8,284 nt of DNA from an uncultured Collinsella sp. (GTDB taxonomy: Bacteria; Actinomycetota; Coriobacteriia; Coriobacteriales; Coriobacteriaceae), in contig UQUX01000080.1 of assembly GCA_900544425.1 (NCBI GenBank), positions 1-8,284 of the forward strand, read 5' to 3'. Of the stretch, positions 1 through 5,524 are shown in pieces; positions within the stretch are counted from its first letter, which is position 1; every line of letters begins with the position of its first letter. Below the pieces are notes generated by a model. The model was not told the DNA's origin, searched no databases, and saw only the letters and a program-made list of their open reading frames with translations. Position numbers and translations under genes: made by a program.

Positions 1-522
1 AGCCGCATGGATCGCGGCGAGCTACGGCAGCAGTTTGGCATGGTGCTGCAGGACGCCTGGCTGTTCGATGGCACGATTGCCGAAAACATCGCCTACGGCT
101 GCCCCGAGGCAACGCGCGACGAAATTGTGGCCGCGGCTCGTGCCGCGCAGGTCGACTTCTTTGTGCGCACCATGCCGCAGGGCTACGACACGCGCGTGGC
201 CAACGATGCCGAAAGCATCAGCCAGGGCCAGCGTCAGCTGCTGACCATCGCACGCGTGCTGCTCAACAACCCGGCGATTCTCATCCTGGACGAGGCGACC
301 TCAAGCGTGGACACGCGTACCGAGCTTGCCATCGGCCGTGCCATGGATGCGCTTATGCGCGGGCGCACGAGCTTTGTGATCGCACACCGCCTGTCGACGA
401 TTGTGGATGCCGACCTGATCTTGGTCATGGATCACGGCAACATTATCGAGCAGGGCACGCATAAGGAGCTGCTGGCTGCCGAGGGTGCCTACGCCGACCT
501 CTATCTGAGCCAGTTCGCATAA
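1..522 (+). CDS. ABC exporter ATP-binding subunit, C-terminal fragment (5' end outside window)
   Basis: This is the C-terminal part of the nucleotide-binding domain of an ABC exporter, probably a half-transporter with a fused membrane domain (MdlB/MsbA-like). It would power export across the cytoplasmic membrane; the substrate cannot be read from this fragment. The frame is open from base 1, so the gene begins upstream. Visible in order, numbering from the Met at base 7: Q-loop region FGMVLQDAWLFDGTIAENI (10-28), signature ISQGQRQL (71-78, the SQGQ variant usual in exporters), Walker B ILILDEATSSVD (91-102) with the catalytic Glu of the DEAT motif, D-loop, and H-loop FVIAHRLSTI (123-132). Walker A and the membrane domain are missing only because of the window edge. 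The ORF ends with TAA at 520-522, directly before a palindrome and a terminator. Such exporters often occur as adjacent pairs, so a partner gene upstream is likely. Confidence 0.93.
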   Translation, partial: SRMDRGELRQQFGMVLQDAWLFDGTIAENIAYGCPEATRDEIVAAARAAQVDFFVRTMPQGYDTRVANDAESISQGQRQLLTIARVLLNNPAILILDEATSSVDTRTELAIGRAMDALMRGRTSFVIAHRLSTIVDADLILVMDHGNIIEQGTHKELLAAEGAYADLYLSQFA

Positions 523-552
523 TGTGACAAAGGGACAGTCCCGCATGTCACA
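523..552. repeat. Small palindromic repeat, TGTGACA arms around a GGGACAGTCCC core
   Basis: The arms TGTGACA (523-529) and TGTCACA (546-552) are perfect reverse complements. Between them is a second palindrome, GGGAC-A-GTCCC (532-542). It starts right after the stop codon of the ABC exporter gene and lies upstream of the true terminator. I associate this motif with dispersed intergenic repeats in Collinsella and relatives. That is from memory and is not shown by the window, which has only one copy. It could also be processed as an mRNA 3'-end hairpin. Confidence 0.55.
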
Positions 553-560
553 TCACAAAT

Positions 561-595
561 AAGGCGCGCCGGGGGTGAATCCTCTGGCGCGCCTT
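561..595. terminator. Bidirectional intrinsic terminator between ABC exporter and cysE
   Basis: The stem AAGGCGCGCC (561-570) pairs perfectly with GGCGCGCCTT (586-595) over a 15-nt loop. T-rich sequence follows on both strands: TTTGCGTT on plus and TTATTTGTG on minus. It therefore serves both the plus-strand ABC gene and the minus-strand cysE, which converge here. Confidence 0.85.
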
Positions 596-631
596 TGCGT
601 TGGCGTCAATGTTGTCGGTGGTCGTCCGCCT

Positions 632-1336
632 CTAGCGCTCGTCCACGAGCTTGGCGACGAGGGCTTTGAGCTCGGCCACCTCTCGCTCGAGTTCCTTGAC
701 GCGGCGGGCGTTCTCGGTGATGCCCTGGCGGTTGAGCGCGGACTGCTCGGCGGCGTCGTCGGGCATGTACTCGCGATGCTGCTTGGCATCGAAGCTCTCC
801 TCGAACACGCGGCAGCCGTTGCGCTTGATGATGCGTCCCGGCACGCCCACGACGGTGCAGTTGTCGGGCACGTCCTTGACGACAACCGAGTTGCCGCCGA
901 TCTTGACGTTGTTGCCGATGCGAATGTTGCCGAGCACCTTGGCACCCGTGCCCACGGTGACGTTATCGCCGAGCGTTGGGTGGCGTTTGCCGGTCTCGTT
1001 GCCGGTGCCGCCGAGCGTAACGCCCTGGTAAAGTACACAGTTGTCGCCCACGACGGTGGTCTCGCCGATGACGACGCCCATGGCATGGTCGATAAAGAAG
1101 TGCTTGCCGATCTGTGCGGCGGGATGAATCTCGACGCCGGTGATGTGGCGGGTGATTTGCGAGAGCACGCGGGCGAGCGAGCGATGACCGTGCTCCCAGA
1201 GCCAGTGCTCGGGCACGTGGTTCCACTTGGCGTGCAGGCCAGGATAGGAAAGGAAGATGACCAGACCGTTTTGCGCGGCGGGGTCCTGCGCTTGGACGGT
1301 CTTGATGTCCTCGCGAATGGTATTGATAAAGCTCAC
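632..1336 (-). CDS. cysE: Serine O-acetyltransferase
   Basis: It transfers acetyl from acetyl-CoA to L-serine, giving O-acetylserine, the first step of cysteine synthesis in the cytoplasm. The 234-residue protein is the short form typical of Gram-positives, without the long N-terminal extension of E. coli CysE. A helical N-terminal region is followed by a left-handed beta-helix of hexapeptide repeats (about 68-168). The active-site segments are FIDHAMGVVIGET (81-93, with the Asp-His pair D83/H84) and GKRHPTLGDNV (116-126, catalytic H119), plus the family motif QGVTLGGTG (104-112). The C-terminus (about 208-232) is rich in Glu, Lys and Leu in a heptad-like pattern, probably a short coiled coil. 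I chose the GTG at 1334-1336 because GGGAGG lies 7 nt upstream and the residues before it (ESHCHGAKGGRP) do not look like protein. It is monocistronic, convergent with the ABC gene and divergent from dedA. No cysK is adjacent. Confidence 0.94.
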   Translation of the reverse strand: MSFINTIREDIKTVQAQDPAAQNGLVIFLSYPGLHAKWNHVPEHWLWEHGHRSLARVLSQITRHITGVEIHPAAQIGKHFFIDHAMGVVIGETTVVGDNCVLYQGVTLGGTGNETGKRHPTLGDNVTVGTGAKVLGNIRIGNNVKIGGNSVVVKDVPDNCTVVGVPGRIIKRNGCRVFEESFDAKQHREYMPDDAAEQSALNRQGITENARRVKELEREVAELKALVAKLVDER

Positions 1337-1377
1337 CGGCCGCCCTCCCTTAGCGCCATGGCAATGCGATTCAATAA

Positions 1378-1394
1378 AGTATAGCGATTCGCTA
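1378..1394 (-). promoter_or_regulatory. Candidate cysE promoter -10 with an overlapping palindrome
   Basis: On the minus strand TATACT (1378-1383) is a good -10, about 45 bp before the GTG start. No strong -35 is visible at 16-18 bp. A perfect palindrome, TAGCGA-T-TCGCTA (1382-1394), overlaps the upstream edge of the -10 and could be an operator. The heptamer GCGATTC occurs twice in direct orientation around the -10 (1366-1372 and 1384-1390). Confidence 0.45.
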
Positions 1395-1479
1395 GGGATT
1401 AGGAAGGACAATCTTGGCGGCATTGCGCGACAGGTGTCAGTTATGCAAACTTGCTGGTAATGGAGTCATGCTTTTGTGG

Positions 1480-1513
1480 GGTTGCGCACGAGGGGGCACC
1501 GCAACCGTATACT
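1480..1513 (+). promoter_or_regulatory. Candidate dedA promoter with inverted repeat
   Basis: TATACT at 1508-1513 is a good -10 about 47 bp upstream of the dedA start. The -35 is unclear; TTGCGC at 1482-1487 lies 20 bp away, which is long. A 7-bp inverted repeat, GGTTGCG (1480-1486) and CGCAACC (1500-1506), spans the -35 region and spacer, so a regulator or an RNA hairpin is possible. Confidence 0.4.
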
Positions 1514-1559
1514 GGTCAACTTGGACGTATCCGCGCCCACAACTGAGAGGTTTTACTTC

Positions 1560-2207
1560 ATGGGTTTCATCAATTTTATTGCCGAGCTGCTTAAGGACCC
1601 GCGCACCGCGATCGCCAGCTGGATCGCCGCCGGCCCGCTTATGGCCTACGGCTGCGTGTTCCTGATCATCTTTATCGAGACGGGCGTGGTGTTCTTCCCA
1701 TTCCTTCCCGGTGATTCGCTGCTGTTCGCCTCGGGTTTCTTTGCCCACAATGGCGGCTTTAACATTGTGGCGCTTCTGGCCACCGCATGGGCCGCTGCCA
1801 TTTTGGGCGATCAGTGCAACTTTATGATCGGTCACTTCTTTGGCAAAAAGATCATCGCTTCGGGCAAGGTCAAGGCCATGACGCCCGAGCGCATTAAAAA
1901 GTCCGAGGACTTCTTGGACAAGTGGGGTCACCTGGCCATCTTCCTGGGTCGCTTCTTCCCGTTTATCCGCACCTTTGTGCCCTTTATCGCTGGCATGGGC
2001 GGCATGCACTGGCGCAACTTTGTCGTCTTTAACGTGCTGGGCGGCATTACCTGGTCGACGGTCTTTACGCTGCTGGGCTACTTCTTTGGCGGCATTCCCT
2101 TTGTGCAGGAGCACTTTGAGCTGCTGATCGTCGGCATCGTTGCCGTGTCGATCATCCCGACCGTGGTCGGTCTGGTCAAGGCTAAGCTGGGCAAAAAGAA
2201 CGCGTAG
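1560..2207 (+). CDS. DedA-family membrane protein
   Basis: This is a polytopic inner-membrane protein of the DedA/SNARE-associated (VTT) superfamily. Family members act in membrane homeostasis, some as flippases of undecaprenyl phosphate or phosphatidylethanolamine; the role of this copy is not known. It has 215 residues, normal for the family. Visible are a first hydrophobic stretch with the conserved acidic residue and re-entrant loop, IETGVVFFPFLPGDSLLF (39-56; E40, GD 51-52), ILGDQCNFMIGHFFG (81-95), and the DedA hallmark FLGRFFPFIRTFVPFIAGMG (128-147) with R131 and R137. Two hydrophobic C-terminal segments (about 156-178 and 187-206) and a Lys-rich tail follow. The ATG at 1560 is preceded by GAGAGG 9 nt upstream; upstream in-frame codons give no hydrophobic or conserved sequence. 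Promoter and terminator are its own, so it is probably monocistronic. Confidence 0.93.
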   Translation: MGFINFIAELLKDPRTAIASWIAAGPLMAYGCVFLIIFIETGVVFFPFLPGDSLLFASGFFAHNGGFNIVALLATAWAAAILGDQCNFMIGHFFGKKIIASGKVKAMTPERIKKSEDFLDKWGHLAIFLGRFFPFIRTFVPFIAGMGGMHWRNFVVFNVLGGITWSTVFTLLGYFFGGIPFVQEHFELLIVGIVAVSIIPTVVGLVKAKLGKKNA

Positions 2208-2235
2208 CTCGAGCCAGCGCGCAAACCGTGCAGTT

Positions 2236-2270
2236 GAGGCCCGTCACCGCTTACGGTGGCGGGCCTCTTT
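2236..2270 (+). terminator. Intrinsic terminator of dedA
   Basis: A 14-bp stem runs from 2236-2249 (GAGGCCCGTCACCG) to 2254-2267 with a single G-U pair. The loop is four bases and TTT follows. It lies 29 bp after the dedA stop codon. Confidence 0.85.
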
Positions 2271-2315
2271 AGTTTCGGTCAAATGAAAATACTTTACTTA
2301 GTTAAAGAAAAGCGT

Positions 2316-2343
2316 TTTATCAGACGCGTACGGGGAGTACAAT
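2316..2343 (+). promoter_or_regulatory. Candidate ilvE promoter with AT-rich upstream region
   Basis: TACAAT at 2338-2343 is a good -10. TTATCA or TTTATC (2316-2322) is a modest -35 at 15-16 bp. The 35 bp upstream are strikingly AT-rich for this window (AAATGAAAATACTTTACTTA and following), like an UP element, and contain the small inverted repeat CTTTA/TAAAG (2292-2307). The predicted transcript begins near 2350, leaving a leader of about 147 nt before ilvE. Confidence 0.5.
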
Positions 2344-2496
2344 CTCGTGCATGCGAATCGACGTGCCATCGGCTTTGATGCTGTTCGCGTGTCCCGTCCG
2401 GCTCTACGCTCCGGGCGTGCGACGTTGCGACGCGGTCGGCCTCGGTCCTTGCGTGCGGGTTCGCGAGTATGCAACTGTGTATGTAAGGAGCGACAT
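2344..2496 (+). other. GC-rich ilvE leader, about 150 nt
   Basis: The leader holds no stop codon in the ilvE frame, so a GTG at 2347 could in principle add 50 Arg-rich residues. I read it as untranslated because the predicted start of transcription lies at that GTG and a strong ribosome-binding site precedes the ATG at 2497. There is no T-box core motif, no run of Leu/Ile/Val codons, and no clear terminator/antiterminator pair. A short direct repeat TGCGACG occurs twice in it (around 2418-2432). Its function is unknown. Confidence 0.4.
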
Positions 2497-3549
2497 ATGA
2501 CTGTCGAGAAGAAGGATATCGATTGGGGTAGCCTCGGCTTTGGCTACATGAAGACCGATTACAGCTACGAGGCTCATTGGAAGGATGGCGAGTGGGACGA
2601 GGGCGGCCTGACCACCGACCACACCCTGCATGTCTCCGAGTGCGGTGGCATCTTCCATTACTGCCAGGAGGTCTTTGAGGGCCTGAAGGCCTACACCGCC
2701 GAGGACGGCAGCATCGTCTGCTTCCGCCCCGACATGAACGCCGAGCGTATGTACAACTCTGCGCAGCGCCTCGAGATGCCCCCGTTCCCCAAGGACAAGT
2801 TCGTTGAGGCCGTCAAGCAGGTCGTCTCTGCCAACGCCGCCTGGGTTCCGCCCTTCGGTTCCGGCGCGACCCTGTACGTGCGTCCGTTTATGATCGGCTC
2901 CGGTGACGTGATTGGCGTGGCTCCCGCTCCTGAGTACACGTTCCGCATCCTCGTGACCCCGGTCGGTCCGTACTTTAAGGGTGGCCTCAAGCCCGTCAAG
3001 CTGCGCGTTTCCGAGTACGACCGTGCCGCACCGCACGGCACCGGCAACATCAAGGCCGGCCTGAACTACGCCATGTCCCTTAAGCCCACGATGGAGGCCC
3101 ATCGCGAGGGCTATGCCGAGAACCTGTATCTCGACTCCGAGTCCCGCACCTATGTCGAGGAGACCGGTGGCGCCAACGTCCTGTTCGTGAAGGAGGACGG
3201 CACGCTCGTCGTTCCGCAGTCGCACACCGACTCCATCCTGCCCTCCATTACCCGTCGCTCGCTCGTTCAGGTCGCTCAGGACCTGGGTATGACCGTTGAC
3301 CAGCGCCCCGTCGAGTGGGCCGAGGTCAAGGCCGGCACCTTTGTGGAGTGCGGCCTGTGCGGCACCGCTGCCGTCATCTCCCCGGTTGGCGAAATCGACA
3401 ACAAGGTTTACGGCGCCGACGAGACCGTGACCTTCCCGGCTGGATATACCGAGATCGGCCCTGTGATGAAGAAGCTCCGCGAGACCCTGACTGGCATCCA
3501 GTCCGGTGCTGTCGAGGACAAGCACAACTGGGTTTACACCGTCGCGTAA
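2497..3549 (+). CDS. ilvE: Branched-chain amino acid aminotransferase (group II)
   Basis: It is a PLP enzyme that exchanges the amino group between Leu, Ile or Val and 2-oxoglutarate, the last step of their synthesis and the first of their breakdown. The 350-residue length matches group-II BCATs of fold type IV. Visible motifs are QEVFEGLKAY (57-66), the arginine-containing LYVRPFMIGSG (126-136), GNIKAGLNYAMSL (183-195) with the PLP lysine K186, YVEETGGANVLFV (219-231) with the PLP-ring Glu, SILPSITRRSL (246-256) and CGLCGTAAVISPV (285-297). The CxxC at 285/288 is near but not at the position of the redox CxxC of human BCAT. The ATG at 2497 has AAGGAG with a 6-nt gap. An in-frame GTG 50 codons earlier is rejected (see the leader). 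No other ilv or leu genes are adjacent, which suggests separate control. Confidence 0.97.
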   Translation: MTVEKKDIDWGSLGFGYMKTDYSYEAHWKDGEWDEGGLTTDHTLHVSECGGIFHYCQEVFEGLKAYTAEDGSIVCFRPDMNAERMYNSAQRLEMPPFPKDKFVEAVKQVVSANAAWVPPFGSGATLYVRPFMIGSGDVIGVAPAPEYTFRILVTPVGPYFKGGLKPVKLRVSEYDRAAPHGTGNIKAGLNYAMSLKPTMEAHREGYAENLYLDSESRTYVEETGGANVLFVKEDGTLVVPQSHTDSILPSITRRSLVQVAQDLGMTVDQRPVEWAEVKAGTFVECGLCGTAAVISPVGEIDNKVYGADETVTFPAGYTEIGPVMKKLRETLTGIQSGAVEDKHNWVYTVA

Positions 3550-3578
3550 TTTGTCTTACGGATATGTCCGGCCCGAGG

Positions 3579-3687
3579 GCGACCTTCCTTTCCGGCGCGT
3601 CCTCGGACATGAAAGAACCCCCGCTGCGCACTACGTGCGGCGGAGGTTCTTTCGTCCTGCGGAGTGCGCCGGAAAGGAAGGCCGCGC
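3579..3687 (+). repeat. Long imperfect palindrome after ilvE, probable large terminator hairpin
   Basis: The outer arms 3583-3598 (begins CCTTCC, ends GGCGC) and 3666-3681 are a perfect 16-bp inverted repeat. The inner arms GAAAGAACC (3611-3619) and GGTTCTTTC (3645-3653) are perfect over 9 bp, and CGC and GCAC steps continue toward a centre near 3632. Overall the two halves match at most positions over about 50 nt. A T-rich run (TTTTGTTTT, 3688-3696) follows the right arm, so on the plus strand it would act as the ilvE terminator. Its size and double structure are more than a terminator needs, so it may be a dispersed repeat element. Confidence 0.75.
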
Positions 3688-3720
3688 TTTTGTTTTAGTT
3701 CGCGCCATGTGGGGGTGGCG

Positions 3721-3931
3721 GCGACGTGCATTTTTGCGAGTATTCTGCAATCGAAGGCCCCTGCATACCGACCTCGGGCAAAAAATCGGGATTTCTCGAT
3801 GTTTTCTACGGATGATGGGCGGGGTTATGGGCTGACAGCGTTTGATTTGCAGGGACATTCGCGGTCTTTGGCATTTATCGTGGCGCCCGAAGCTCTTGGC
3901 TATGTTGAATACTCCTAAAAATGCACGGCGC
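3721..3931. mobile_element. MITE-like element, about 211 bp, with imperfect terminal inverted repeats
   Basis: The ends 3721-3745 and 3907-3931 are inverted repeats with about 22 of 25 positions matching. Each carries CGTGCATTTTT at the outside and GAGTATTC at the inside (as GAATACTC at the right). The interior has no long ORF and no transposase. Such a layout fits a non-autonomous miniature element. A clear target-site duplication is not visible. Alternatively the ends pair in RNA and form a long hairpin. It lies between the ilvE palindrome and the lemA terminator. Confidence 0.55.
3726..3815 (+). CDS. Possible 29-codon ORF inside the MITE-like element (doubtful)
   Basis: A GTG at 3726 opens a frame of 29 codons ending in TGA at 3813-3815, beginning VHFCEYSAIEGPC and ending GFLDVFYG. 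It has two Cys and no membrane segment. There is no convincing ribosome-binding site (only G-rich GGGGGTGG at a distance). It starts within the left terminal repeat. It may be chance; I list it because the reading frame is not AT- or Arg-rich as random frames here usually are. Confidence 0.15.
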   Translation: MHFCEYSAIEGPCIPTSGKKSGFLDVFYG

Positions 3932-3957
3932 TTAGAGGGGGACCTTCGCGAAAAAGG

Positions 3958-3996
3958 AAACCGCCCCGTCGAAGTATGCATTCGACGGGGCGGTTT
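3958..3996 (-). terminator. Strong bidirectional hairpin, lemA terminator
   Basis: A perfect 16-bp stem, 3958-3973 (AAACCGCCCCGTCGAA) with 3981-3996, closes a 7-nt loop. On the minus strand the stem ends in TTT and is followed by CCTTTTTCG. It begins 37 bp after the lemA stop codon. Confidence 0.88.
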
Positions 3997-4032
3997 ATGC
4001 ATTTGGCCGATTAAGGATGCGCTGCCAAACTA

Positions 4033-4584
4033 CTAGAACTTGACGGTCGGGGCCTGGCGGGCTGCTTCGGCGGCCTCGAAGCCCTGGCGCTCCTTAAACT
4101 GGAAGATGCCGGCAAAGATGACAGCCGGGAACGTCTGAATGGCGTTGTTGTAGCTGAGCACGCAATCGTTGTAGCTCTGGCGTGCGTAGCTAATCTTGTT
4201 CTCGGTATCCTCGAGCGATGCCTGCAGCTGCGTAAAGTTGGTGTTTGCCTTAAGATCGGGATAGGCCTCGGCTACGGCGAAGAGCTGACGCAGCGCACCG
4301 GTCAGCACGTTGTCGGCTTCCATCTTGGCCTCGGGCGTGGTGGCCTTGACGGCGGTGTTACGCGCGCTGATCACGGCGGAGAGCGTCTCCTGCTCGTGCT
4401 TGGCGTAGCCCTTGACGGTCTCGACCAGGTTGGGGATCAGGTCGTTGCGGCGCTGCAGCTGCGTATCGATGTTCTGCCAGGCGTTATCGATGCGGTTACG
4501 CTTGGTGACCATGTTGTTGTAGATGCCGGCGATGGCGCAGACAATCACAATGACAACAACGATGCCGATGATGACGGTAATCAT
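4033..4584 (-). CDS. lemA: LemA family protein
   Basis: This is a membrane-anchored protein of the LemA family, whose biochemical role is not firmly known. The N-terminus (residues 2-22, ITVIIGIVVVIVIVCAIAGIY in sequence) is one hydrophobic helix. It is followed by the alpha-helical LemA domain with the hallmark RRNDLIPNLVETVKGYA (45-61), the middle segment GALRQLFAVAEAYPDLKAN (96-114) and the C-terminal block SYNDCVLSYNNAIQTFPA (137-154). The length of 183 residues is normal. The ATG at 4582-4584 has GGAG 5 nt upstream. The open frame extends 34 codons further up, but those residues resemble no LemA and would put the hydrophobic anchor in the interior. It stands alone, without the TPM-domain or HtpX partners often found beside lemA. 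Confidence 0.94.
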   Translation of the reverse strand: MITVIIGIVVVIVIVCAIAGIYNNMVTKRNRIDNAWQNIDTQLQRRNDLIPNLVETVKGYAKHEQETLSAVISARNTAVKATTPEAKMEADNVLTGALRQLFAVAEAYPDLKANTNFTQLQASLEDTENKISYARQSYNDCVLSYNNAIQTFPAVIFAGIFQFKERQGFEAAEAARQAPTVKF

Positions 4585-4645
4585 GATGTCTCCGTTTCGA
4601 ATGGCCGCGGCGGCATGCGCCAGCTGCCGTTGGTATAACGCTACT

Positions 4646-4674
4646 AGTATACCCGCAACGTTTTGCCGTGCCGA
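4646..4674 (-). promoter_or_regulatory. Candidate lemA promoter
   Basis: On the minus strand TCGGCA (4669-4674) and TATACT (4646-4651) are separated by 17 bp. They match 4 and 5 of the 6 consensus bases. The predicted leader is about 55 nt. The GTATAC within the -10 region is itself palindromic. Confidence 0.5.
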
Positions 4675-4783
4675 ACTTTCCGGCAAGCGTTATGTTTTCG
4701 GCGGGGTTGGCACCGGGGCAAAGCGCGCGAGGTACAGGTGTAAGATATGCGACAGATTGACGAGTGTTGTCTTTGCCCTGAGG

Positions 4784-5380
4784 ATGGCGATACCAGTGGA
4801 CCTTCGCATTAAGAAAACCTACCGCGCCCTGTTCGATGCCTTCACCGAGCTTCTCGAGGAGCATCGTTTTGAGGACCTGACGGTTGCCATGCTGTGCGAC
4901 CGCGCCATGATTCGCCGCACGACGTTCTACAAGCACTTTCGCGACAAGAACGATTACTTTGCCTTTTATATCGATGAGCTCATGTCGGGCTTGCCGCAAA
5001 AACAGCCCGATGAGGCCGGCGCAGTGTCTGCCGAGGACGTGCGCGCGCTTCGGCACGCGATTTTGGACGATGCCATGGATTTGATTCTGACGCACGAGCG
5101 GCTCATGGATAACATTTTGGCAAGCAGCATGTCGGGCATGTTGACCAACGTTATTTGCGACCGCATTGCCCGCTCCATCCGCGAGCGTGTGATGAACGTG
5201 CTTGCCGAGGATGCCCTGGCCCCCGTGTCACTCGAGACGACGTCTGAGTTTGTCGCCGGCGGTATTATTCGACTTTTCACGATATGGTGGGAATCGGGCC
5301 ACGATCTTGAGCGTCGACCTGAGATGGCCGACGTGGTCGATGCGCTGTTCGAGCGAACCATGACGCCGGTGCATCACTAG
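4784..5380 (+). CDS. TetR/AcrR family transcriptional regulator
   Basis: This is a DNA-binding repressor-type protein with an N-terminal TetR helix-turn-helix: RIKKTYRALFDAFTELL (8-24), FEDLTVAMLCDRAMIRRTTFYKHF (29-52, with the family's TTFYKHF recognition end), then FRDKNDYFAFYIDEL. The C-terminal helical domain (about 85-190) has VAGGIIRLFTIWWESG (157-172), the usual position of the dimer and ligand part. The ligand and targets are unknown. It is divergent from lemA, so it might regulate lemA or itself, but no clear operator palindrome is visible between them. The start is uncertain: the ATG at 4784 touches a GAGG directly, which is too close, while the GTG at 4796 (giving MDLRIKKT) has that GAGG 12 nt upstream and a more family-like N-terminus. 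With the ATG it has 198 residues. Confidence 0.9.
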   Translation: MAIPVDLRIKKTYRALFDAFTELLEEHRFEDLTVAMLCDRAMIRRTTFYKHFRDKNDYFAFYIDELMSGLPQKQPDEAGAVSAEDVRALRHAILDDAMDLILTHERLMDNILASSMSGMLTNVICDRIARSIRERVMNVLAEDALAPVSLETTSEFVAGGIIRLFTIWWESGHDLERRPEMADVVDALFERTMTPVHH

Positions 5381-5383
5381 AAG

Positions 5384-5473
5384 TGGCGGAGAGAGGGGGA
5401 TTCGAACCCCCGGAACGCTCTCGCGCTCAACGGTTTTCAAGACCGCCGCATTCAACCGCTCTGCCATCTCTCC
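5384..5473 (-). tRNA. tRNA-Ser (anticodon UGA)
   Basis: On the minus strand the acceptor stem is GGAGAGA (5467-5473) with TCTCTCC (5388-5394), discriminator G (5387) and an encoded CCA (5384-5386). The anticodon arm GCGGT-CTTGAAA-ACCGT gives UGA, reading UCA-type serine codons. A long variable arm GAGCGC-GAGA-GCGTTC marks it as a class-II tRNA, and the T arm is GGGGG-TTCGAAT-CCCCC. The 3' end lies 3 bp from the stop codon of the convergent TetR gene, with no terminator between them. tRNA-Ser beside tadA is a known arrangement in Gram-positives. Confidence 0.98.
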
Positions 5474-5524
5474 GTGAGTCGTAATGATAGCATCGTTTTG
5501 AATTTGCAACAGGGAAGGCGAACG
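5474..5524. promoter_or_regulatory. Divergent tRNA-Ser / tadA promoter region (51 bp)
   Basis: This short gap must hold the start signals of both tRNA-Ser (-) and tadA (+). For the tRNA, TATCAT on the minus strand lies about 10 bp before the mature 5' end, with TTGCAA further upstream at a somewhat short distance (14 bp). For tadA a -10-like TAATGAT (near 5482) is possible, whose -35 would fall inside the tRNA gene. The tadA ribosome-binding site GGGAAGG lies 6 nt before the ATG at 5525. Confidence 0.35.

Noticed and set aside
2344..2496. T-box or Leu/Ile/Val attenuator before ilvE
   Set aside because: No TGGNACCGCG-type T-box core, no run of branched-chain codons in any short leader ORF, and no terminator hairpin with a T-tract.
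3285..3300. CxxC of IlvE as a redox switch like that of human BCAT
   Set aside because: The CGLC motif (codons 285-288, bases 3349-3360) is not at the equivalent position of the mammalian CxxC, so the analogy is not supported.
2404..3525. A 373-codon minus-strand frame opposite ilvE
   Set aside because: It mirrors the codon structure of ilvE on the other strand, has Gly/His/Val-rich composition with no known motif, and the plus strand encodes a clear enzyme.
3631..4002. A 123-codon minus-strand frame after lemA
   Set aside because: It spans the lemA terminator, the MITE-like element and part of the palindrome, is Arg-rich, and has no ribosome-binding site.
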